NCBI RefSeq assembly: GCF_963082655.1
Contig: NC_081553.1
Span: 64,900,892 to 64,964,891 of the forward strand
Length of the DNA: 64,000 nt
Source: Stomoxys calcitrans
Lineage: Eukaryota > Arthropoda > Insecta > Diptera > Muscidae
Direction of reading: 5' to 3'
Positions 57,431 through 64,000 of this stretch are shown here, piece after piece (position 1 is the stretch's first letter; every line of letters begins with the position of its first letter). Below the pieces are notes generated by a model, which ran no database searches, was not told the DNA's origin, and saw only the letters and a list, made by a program, of their open reading frames with translations. Position numbers and translations under genes: made by a program.

Positions 57431-57965
57431 CCACGGTTGGTGGGATTTCTTCCCAAAATGTTGCTACTTGTGGCAACTCTGTATGTGACCATGTCGTTTA
57501 GAGTGGAAAAGATGGTTTGAAGTCATGCCTATTCGTCGAGGAATTTTGATATCCGTGATAAAAACATGAAATATTTTACGCTTCAACAGACCATTGAAAA
57601 TGGCTTGGGCCTCATGAATTTTGTTGAACTTTCAATCATATTGATTTGGAATTTTCCTTCTCCCACTACCCAATGACAAACAGTGGCTTTCCATTTCATG
57701 TTTGAAATGATTTTGACGTTGTCCTGTTGTTATTTAAATTTTTTATTGTTCTATTGACGGTGGGGTTTGTTTTTCATTAATCTTAAGTGATATGCTGGAG
57801 TTTGTTTGCAGCACTTCCCACTACCGGGGAGTCATGGAAATGATTGCCATTGCTGTTCAATGAATTTTTTTTAATGCAATTTTCATAAGCGATGTGTTGT
57901 TGAATATGACTTTATTTGTGTTTATATTTGGAATACTGTTTATTGTTACTTACATTTTTTTATAA
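57431..57965. other. About 0.5 kb without a recognised gene
   Basis: AT-rich DNA between Helitron modules and the LINE-like fragment. Nothing supportable seen. Confidence 0.4.
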
Positions 57966-57968
57966 TAT

Positions 57969-58770
57969 TTGAAATTATGGTTATCTAGTATGGACAGTTT
58001 GGGAAGCGCACAACTAGTCATCAGATTAATTAATGAGGAAGAGACGGATAAACCACAGGGATGTGCAGTTCGTCGCCAGCCTTTAAGTAAATATGGTGTT
58101 TTCGACTCGGTTACAGACATCGACACTGTCAATGAAACAATCATCGCAGCCGAAACGAGAGATGAGGGCAGCGGGATGACGGAAAAAGTGAGCAATGGCC
58201 TTGCTAAGCTCACAAGCAGACCGAGAAAGCGATCCGGGGCACGAGGAAGGAGACAGAGGATACTCCTCCGGCAGCTCAATCAGGCGAAAGTGCTTGAATG
58301 CTGGAAGGGATAGAACTGAGATTCAGAGAACTTCTACGGAAGCTGGAAAGAGAATCAGATCTCCCGAAGAACATAACACTTCTAAAATGCTGAAGAAGAA
58401 AAAGAATAGCTTCCCGATTTCAAGTACTCTGGAAAAACCAAGCCAACCACCCCGCAATGGAGACTCCAGATAGTGTCATGTGGAGGGAGACAAAGTCGGA
58501 ACAGGAACGAAGGAAGCGCGCACGGCCCCTGAGTCTGTGACTTTCAAAAGGAAGCCACAGCCATCGCGGAAGGGGAAGATGGTCGCTGTGAATGGTAAGG
58601 AACCGCTCTCCTACACCAGAGTGGCAAGGAAGAACAACAGAGATGAGCTGACTTATGCAGTCATCAATATCGGCAGTGCATCCGGAAGGATTCCACCAGA
58701 CCATCGGTCCCAAGTGGAGGAACTGGCTAACGAGTGGATTTTCGAACATGTGTTCTGTAAAAACGGTTGA
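57969..58770 (+). pseudogene. LINE ORF1-like fragment, frame-shifted
   Basis: Three open pieces run head to tail in two frames: 57969-58313 (IRLINEEETDKPQG, KYGVFDSVTDIDTVNE, KLTSRPRKRSGA), 58195-58473 and 58480-58770. The last has a basic stretch and SYTRVARKN, then YAVINIGSASGRIPPDH and VEELANEWIF. This resembles the DUF4780-type region of insect LINE ORF1 proteins, which bind element RNA. An in-frame TAG lies at 58471-58473 and a frameshift between the first two pieces. GC content is higher than in the flanks. A host gene is less likely because the pieces lack introns and are broken. Confidence 0.5.
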
Positions 58771-58774
58771 CAAA

Positions 58775-60229
58775 TGACAACATTATGGCAAATTACCCAA
58801 TATCTGACGAACATATATATGGGGGTTATATCTAATTCTGAACCGATTCCGAGCAAATTTCTCAGATAATGTGGTAGCGTCGAGGAAAGCGTTGTCCAAA
58901 ATTTTGGCGAGATTGGTCAATAAATGCGCTTGCAGTGGCTCTTAAAGTGAAAATCGGTCTATATACATATATGACAGCTATAGCTAAATCTGGGCCGATT
59001 TCTATGAAATTCACCAGTAATATTGAGAGTCGTAAGAAAATCCTTCCTGCACAATTTCGACGAAATCGGATAACAAATGATCACTTTTTTGCAATATTTC
59101 TCAAAATCGGACGATATAGCTCATTTTGATATAGCTCACAGCAAGCGCAATTATTGATCCATCTTGCCAAAATTTTGCAAAACGCTTTCCTCGACGACTG
59201 TCGCAGTATCTGGGGAGTTTTCTCGAAATTGGTTCAGATTTTGATATAGCTCTCATATATATATATATGAGAGCTATATCTGAAGAGTTTTCTCGAAATT
59301 GGTTCAGATTTTGATATAGCTCTCATATATATATATATATGAGAGCTATATCAAAATCTGAACCAATTTCGAGAAAACTCCTCAGATATTGCGGCAGTCG
59401 TCGAGGAAAGCGTTTTGCAAAATTTTGGCAAGATGGATCAATAATTGCGCTTGCTGTGACTCTAGAAGTTAAAATCGGGCGATAAATATATATATGTGAG
59501 CTATATCTAAATCTGAACCGATTTCCATGAAATTCACCAGTAATATTGAGAGTCAAGAGAAAATCCCTCCTGGCGAATTTCGAGAAAATCGGTTAACAAA
59601 AGACAATTTTATTGCAATATTACTGCAAATCGGACGCTATATCTAAATCTGAACCGATTTTGACCGAACTTTTTGTATATTGTGGTAGTCATTGAAAAAA
59701 GAGTTGTGCAATATTTTGGCAAGATTGGCCAATAAATGTGCTTGCAGTGGCTCTAGGATTGAAAATCGGGCGATATATAGCTATATCTAAATCTGAACCG
59801 ATTTCCACCAGTAATGACGACAGTCGTAAAAAAATCCTTCCTGCCAATTTTCGAGAGAATCGGTTAGCAAATGACCATTTTATTGCATTATTACTGAAAA
59901 TCGGACGAACATATAAATGGGAGCTATATCCAGATCTGAACCGATTTTTTCCAATTTCAATAGGCTTCGTCTCTAGGCCGAAAAACATGCCTGTACCAAA
60001 TTTGAAGATGATCGGATGAAAACTGCGACCTGTAGTTTGTACACAAATTAACATGGACAGACGGACAGACAGACAGACAGACAAACGGACATAGCTAAAT
60101 CGAATCAGAAGTGATTCTGAGTCGATCGGTGTACCTTTCGATGGGTCTATCTCTCTTCCTTTTGGGTGTTACAAACAAATTCACTAAGTTATAATACCTT
60201 GTACCACAGTAGTGGTGTAGGGTATAAAA
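58775..60229 (+). mobile_element. Family A3 element, 5'-truncated, with an internal hairpin
   Basis: Central units (ATCTAAATCTGAACCGATTT, GCAAATGACCATTTTATTGC), then ACATGGACAGACGGACAGAC, CTAAATCGAATCAGAAGTGA, CCTTTTGGGTGTTACAAAC and the 3' end ACCACAGTAGTGGTGTAGGG followed by TATAAAAA. A long inverted repeat lies inside (59136-59459). Confidence 0.75.
59136..59459. repeat. Long inverted repeat with an (AT)n loop
   Basis: The right arm (59340-59459) reads as the reverse complement of 59136-59262 with only a few differences (for example GATTGATC/GATCAATA, CAGTCGTCGAGGAAAGCG). Between the arms, a ~70-bp piece (GAGTTTTCTCGAAATTGGTT to CTCTCATATATATAT) is present twice. The arms meet at a (TA)n tract near 59330. 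As DNA or RNA it would fold into a hairpin of about 120 bp. Confidence 0.85.
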
Positions 60230-61365
60230 AGTAGGTATTTATGTCTGACATTTGCCATAGTGAGCGCTTGGATTCTTGGGATAGAAACAGTTGCGCACCG
60301 TTTGATAGGCGGAGCTGTCCCTTAATAATAAATTAGTATTGGCTGGTATTTCAATTCATATTAGAAATTTTGTCCATTTGTTGCCAAAAAAAACCCAAAC
60401 CAATATCTTCACCTATCCAATACGTAATTAGATCCCAGAAATTTTACTCATGTCCATTCAATATCAACAAATCATTAAAATTGGTTATGGTCAATAAATA
60501 TCGACCACAATAGGCCACCACTCAAAACTAATCTTCTCTAAATGAACAACACTTGGGAGAGTCCAAATAAATTACGATAATAAAAATATTTTCCTCAACA
60601 TTCTTCTCTATTCATGTTGTTTAGGGAAGAAAAGAATTTAAGTAAAATATTTTTATTACACATTTTCAGGGTCACACACTCTAGGCCTTCCGTTCATATA
60701 GCAAAACATCAAAGGAAATAGCTGTCATAAATAATATTTCGCATATAAATAATTACTTCCCTCGCTATTGCAAATTTCCCGAAACCCATCCCTTGTTTGT
60801 GATACAACCTCCAACGAAAATATGGGAAAATCTGAAATAGTCAAGAAAAATATGTTAACTAATCACCATAGGAAAGGATTTTTACGGCTTTTCATTTCCT
60901 TTTGTAATTGCCAGAGCCCTAGCAAACCAACAAAAAAGGTCCCATTGCAGCGAAAAAGGAAAAGTGAAAATATTTGGACAAAAGTTATGACACAAAGCCT
61001 TTGCCCATTCACCATTTCCCTGTTCAGCAAGAATAAATCGAAAATAAAACGGATATATGGGACATTAGGTTAATGCATTGTCGCATAGTGTATTGGGCAA
61101 AAGGAAAAAGGATATGGGGCTAAATGACTTTTATGGCTGAGTGTTCATGTGGTTAAATCTTTTTTTTGCTGTTTGAGTGTGTGTCTAGTATTAGGTGATA
61201 GATGGCACTTGATAGACTTTGTGGGACAATGTCTTGGTCGTGTGGAAAAATGTAACTTCCCTTTCCTTTTTGTGTTTTTGCATTTAAAGGAAATAAAATC
61301 TATGGCTCTGTTGTTTTGCCACAAAATTGTTTCGCTTGCCTTGTTGCATTGTAAACAAATTCATT
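60230..61365. other. About 1.1 kb without a recognised gene
   Basis: AT-rich. A frame of 101 codons (60768-61073) is rich in K, S and N without a recognised motif or a leader. I see no splice or promoter context that would support it. Confidence 0.45.
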
Positions 61366-62400
61366 GGTATAACTGAAAAGGTTGCTAAATTTATGATGAT
61401 TATCTTCCTTAATGGCTGCATGTATCTTTACATAATGCAATGCGAAGAAATCAACCAAGGCGATAATCTGCTCGGGGAGAAACACTAAGAGTTGTTTTGC
61501 ATTGTTAGCGCTCCCCGATGATGTCCTTCAATGAAAGCGAAATCTTATAATTATAAAAGAGTAGTGATACTGATATTCGCCCAGACGAAACGGCTGAACC
61601 TACAAACTTGAAATTTTGCATAAAGGTCACTCTTTGTACGAAAATGTGACATAAGGCCGAATTATTTAAAATTCGAACTAGAACATACTGAAACTGGTAT
61701 AACTGAAAATTTATGGTGATTATCTTCCTTAATGGATTTTTACATAAAGCAATGCGAAGAAATCAACCAAGGTGATAATCTGGTCAGAGAGAAACACTTA
61801 AATTTGTTTTGCATTGTAAGCGCTCCCCGATGATGTCCTTCAATGAAAGCGAAATCTTATAAAAGAGTAGTGTTACTGATATTCGCCCAGACGAAACGGC
61901 TGAACCTACAAACTTGAAATTTTGCATAAAGGTCGCTCTTTGTACGAAAAAGCGAGATAAGGACGAAACGGCTGAACCTACAAACTTGAAATTTTGCATA
62001 AAGGTCACTCTTTGTACGAAAATGTGACATAAGGCCGAATTATTTAAAATTCGAACTAGAACATAATGAAACTGGCATAACCTAAAAGGTTGCTAAATTT
62101 ATGGTTATTATCCTCCCTAATGGATTTTTACATAAAGCAATGTGAAGAAATCGACCAAGGCAATAATCTGGTCAGAGAGAAACACTAAGATTTGTTTTGC
62201 ATTGTTAGCGCTCCCCGGTGATGTTCTTCAACGAAAGCGAAATTTTATAATTATAAAAGAGTAGTGATACTTATATTCGCCCAGACGAAACGGCTGAACC
62301 TACAAACTTGAAATTTTGCATAAAGGTCACTCTTGTTACGGAGGTGCGAGATAAGGCCGCATTATTTAAAATTCGAACTAGAACATACTAAAACCAGTAA
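61366..62400. repeat. Tandem triplication of a ~330-bp unit
   Basis: Three units start at about 61366, 61696 and 62071 with CTGGTATAACTGAAAA-type sequence. They share TTAATGGATTTTTACATAAA, GCGCTCCCCGATGATGTCCT and AGACGAAACGGCTGAACCTA. The middle unit is longer because a ~65-bp piece ending in CTCTTTGTACGAAAA is duplicated inside it. The GAAACGGCTGAACC motif recalls the Helitron 5' region, so the unit may be transposon-derived. Confidence 0.8.
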
Positions 62401-62940
62401 ATTACTTGACACAGAAATTGTTTTTGCCTTTTAACTCAAGACACATTGGTTTGGGCTAATGCAAAGCCATATTACAAAAGCAGTAATTAGGATGTGTGAG
62501 ATATAGGTAAGAGATATTGAGAGAGTGAGCAATGGAATGAAAATCGCAAGGTGAGACTATGAAAGGAAGCAGGTGAGTGTGCGATAGACAGATTATACTT
62601 AATCGATAGACAGATTATACTTAATCGATAGACAGATTATACTTAATCGATAGACAGATTATACTTAATTTATTGCTGTGTGTGGTTGTTGGTGTTCTTT
62701 ACTATGGAGGTCAGCCAATTACTAAAGCTTCGTCTATACACTATCAAGGGTGTGATTTTTGTATTTATTGTTTAAAGATGGTCTTATGCAAAATATAATG
62801 GTTGGGTTTTATTATTTGCAACGGGGCGTTGACCGATCGTTTTGTTAATCGCTTAGTCTTTGTGTTTTACGATTTGGTCGCTGGACATCGTGTGTTGTTT
62901 GTTAGTAAGCAAACACTCAGTTGGTGGTCTTATGCTGGCA
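62401..62940. other. Possible 3' LTR region of the gypsy element, boundaries not proven
   Basis: The gypsy element lies on the - strand, so its 3' LTR should lie here. A purine-rich GCAGAGGTGG (- strand, about 62944-62953) followed by TTTGCC is a possible polypurine tract and LTR start. I could not identify the second LTR or both TG..CA ends. A four-copy minisatellite lies inside (62583-62668). Confidence 0.3.
62583..62668. repeat. 22-bp minisatellite, four copies
   Basis: GATAGACAGATTATACTTAA plus TC starts at 62583, 62605, 62627 and 62649. The copies are identical apart from the shortened last one. Confidence 0.95.
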
Positions 62941-62951
62941 AACCACCTCTG

Positions 62952-64000
62952 CTAGCTTAGGCACAACAAATAATGTTGAGTGGCAAAATCACTCGGATAC
63001 ACTCCGTTGTTTTTACATTTGGAGGTTTTTATACCTCTTTTAAGACTCAAAGCTTCTGTTGAGTTCACCTTTGTTGTATGGGCATCACGGATTTGTAAGG
63101 AGCGACCACTCGAATTCCTTTTTTTTAGCGAGGTTTTTACTTTATAAACCAAATCGGACAATCTTTCTAACACTTTCGCTGGTTCTACCCAATCGCTTTG
63201 GAGTTTTGAGCAAATTGCTTTCCGTCGTATAGGAGCGTAGAGCCATACGAGGTCCCCCTTTTCAAAGCATCTGGGATTGGATCGAAGGTCATATCGCTGC
63301 TTAAATGTTTCGGCATTCAATCTCAAATGCTCCCGAGCTATGTTGTGCGTTACAAGCAAACGATCTCGCAGGTGCACTGCATATTCAGGGACAGACATTA
63401 GGTCATTTGAAGGACATCCATATATCAGATCACCAGGGAGTCTCGGGTTTCGGCCGAGCCTTACAGGAGCTGGAGGCATGTTTGTTGACTCGTGATCTGC
63501 ACCACGATAAGCCCAAAGAGCAAGTGGCTGGGACATTAGTTAACCCAAAGGACAAAGCATTAAATTCCCAAAGCCCCGAACTGCATGCAAACGCTGTTTT
63601 GGATCTCGATTCCTCGCTCATTTCCACCTGCCAGTAGCCGCTCTGCAAATCCATTGTAGAGAACAAAAGGAGCCATGGGGGGTGGAAAGGGTTTCTTCCA
63701 TTCATGGGGGAGGATACGAATCTTTCCTCGCTACATCGTTAAGACGTGGATAATCTACGCAAAAACGTAATGATCCATCTTTCTTACGTACAAGGACCAC
63801 CGGAGAAGACCATGGAATTTCAGATGGCCGAATCACTCCCCGCGCCTGCATATCTAGGACAAGTTCATCTACCTCTTTTCTGTTTACCATTGGAGTTCTG
63901 CGCACGGGTTGCTTTATTGGTCTGCATTCACCAGTCTCAAGTGAATGCTTTACCAGGTCTGTTTTGCCAAAATCCAATGGACCCAGGGAGAAAATTGAGG
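62952..64000 (-). pseudogene. Ty3/gypsy LTR retrotransposon pol, internally deleted, off the right edge
   Basis: On the - strand from 64000: the start of the reverse transcriptase (RRTPMVNRKEVDELVLDMQA, WSSPVVLVRKKDGSLRFCVD, RLNDVARKDSYPPP). A frameshift follows, then FSTMDLQSGYWQVEM and FNALSFGLTNVPAT. At about 63533 it jumps to the C-terminal part of the integrase (LRDRLLVTHNIAREHLRL, RYDLRSNPRCFEKGDLVWLY, RLSDLVYKVKT), ending at a stop near 62952. The catalytic YxDD, RNase H and the D,D-35-E integrase core are missing. Non-autonomous and dead. Confidence 0.88.

Noticed and set aside
57969..58770. Host nuclear protein with basic regions
   Set aside because: The frame is broken twice, has no introns, and the final part resembles LINE ORF1 (DUF4780-type) sequence. 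Recorded as an element remnant.
61149..61376. 75-codon cysteine-rich frame with a hydrophobic start, like a secreted peptide
   Set aside because: Hydrophobicity extends through the frame, there is no cysteine pattern of a known family, and it ends in the repeated unit. Not enough to call.

Overview
This window looks like nuclear DNA of a calyptrate fly (muscid or blow-fly-like Diptera). It is AT-rich and intron-containing, with host genes of insect-specific families. It is dominated by short-period modular repeats and by the insect set of mobile elements: RTE, LOA-like and CR1/L2-like LINEs, Ty3/gypsy, Tc1/mariner, hAT, Helitron, and a tRNA-derived SINE. The species assignment is inference. 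There is no bacterial-type gene content, no operon and no CRISPR array.

Host genes. Only two are supported. (1) A small secreted C-type lectin on the + strand at 48344-49002 has three exons and an apparently complete 178-residue product. It carries the QPD and WND motifs of galactose-type lectins. (2) A DUF1091 (ML-like secreted protein) gene on the - strand has exon 1 at 17157-17213 and exon 2 at 16449-16790. The frame is clean across a GT-AG intron, but no 3' exon was found. Both are islands of under 1 kb between transposons.

Mobile elements. Family A (A1, A2, A3) are 0.7-2.5 kb non-coding elements with a conserved 5' palindrome, central tandem units of about 150-165 bp, a (GTCY)n tract and covarying subterminal inverted repeats. 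This is the architecture of DINE-1/HINE (Helentron-derived) and mini-me elements. Family B are non-autonomous Helitrons: 5'-TC, 3' hairpin plus CTAG, A^T insertion, and ~150-bp internal modules. One (19586-22005) sits in an A2 copy and itself contains an A1 copy and a SINE. Two B copies in opposite orientation form an imperfect palindrome of about 4 kb (2.77-6.43 kb). There are also six Tc1/mariner-type MITEs of about 217-238 bp, about ten SINE copies, an hAT MITE with an 8-bp target duplication, an internally deleted Tc1-like transposon, an RTE retrotransposon with a 13-bp target duplication, a LINE whose frame is open for 660 codons off the left edge, and a deleted Ty3/gypsy element off the right edge.

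Layout. 1-2.0 kb: LINE. 2.0-6.9 kb: A1, then the Helitron palindrome and a MITE. 7.0-8.9 kb: no recognised gene. 8.9-16.1 kb: A2 elements with nested A1, SINE, Tc1-like element and a palindromic microsatellite. 16.1-17.5 kb: DUF1091 gene. 17.5-28.0 kb: nested A, Helitron, RTE and LOA-like pieces. 28.0-29.3 kb: unassigned. 29.27-34.10 kb: a satellite of about 125 bp that changes orientation twice, the second time inside a 200-N assembly gap. 34.1-41.9 kb: hAT MITE, A1, Helitron, A1, A3 and a recent 126-bp tandem duplication. 41.9-48.1 kb: A and Helitron mosaic. 48.3-49.0 kb: lectin. 49.0-60.2 kb: repeats and LINE fragments. 60.2-62.9 kb: unassigned, with a ~330-bp triplication and a 22-bp minisatellite. 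62.95-64.0 kb: gypsy element.

The genes do not form a pathway. The main interest is the structure of the repeats and how they nest. No computation was run: identities are judged by eye and repeat boundaries are good to about 5-30 bp unless a target site duplication is given.
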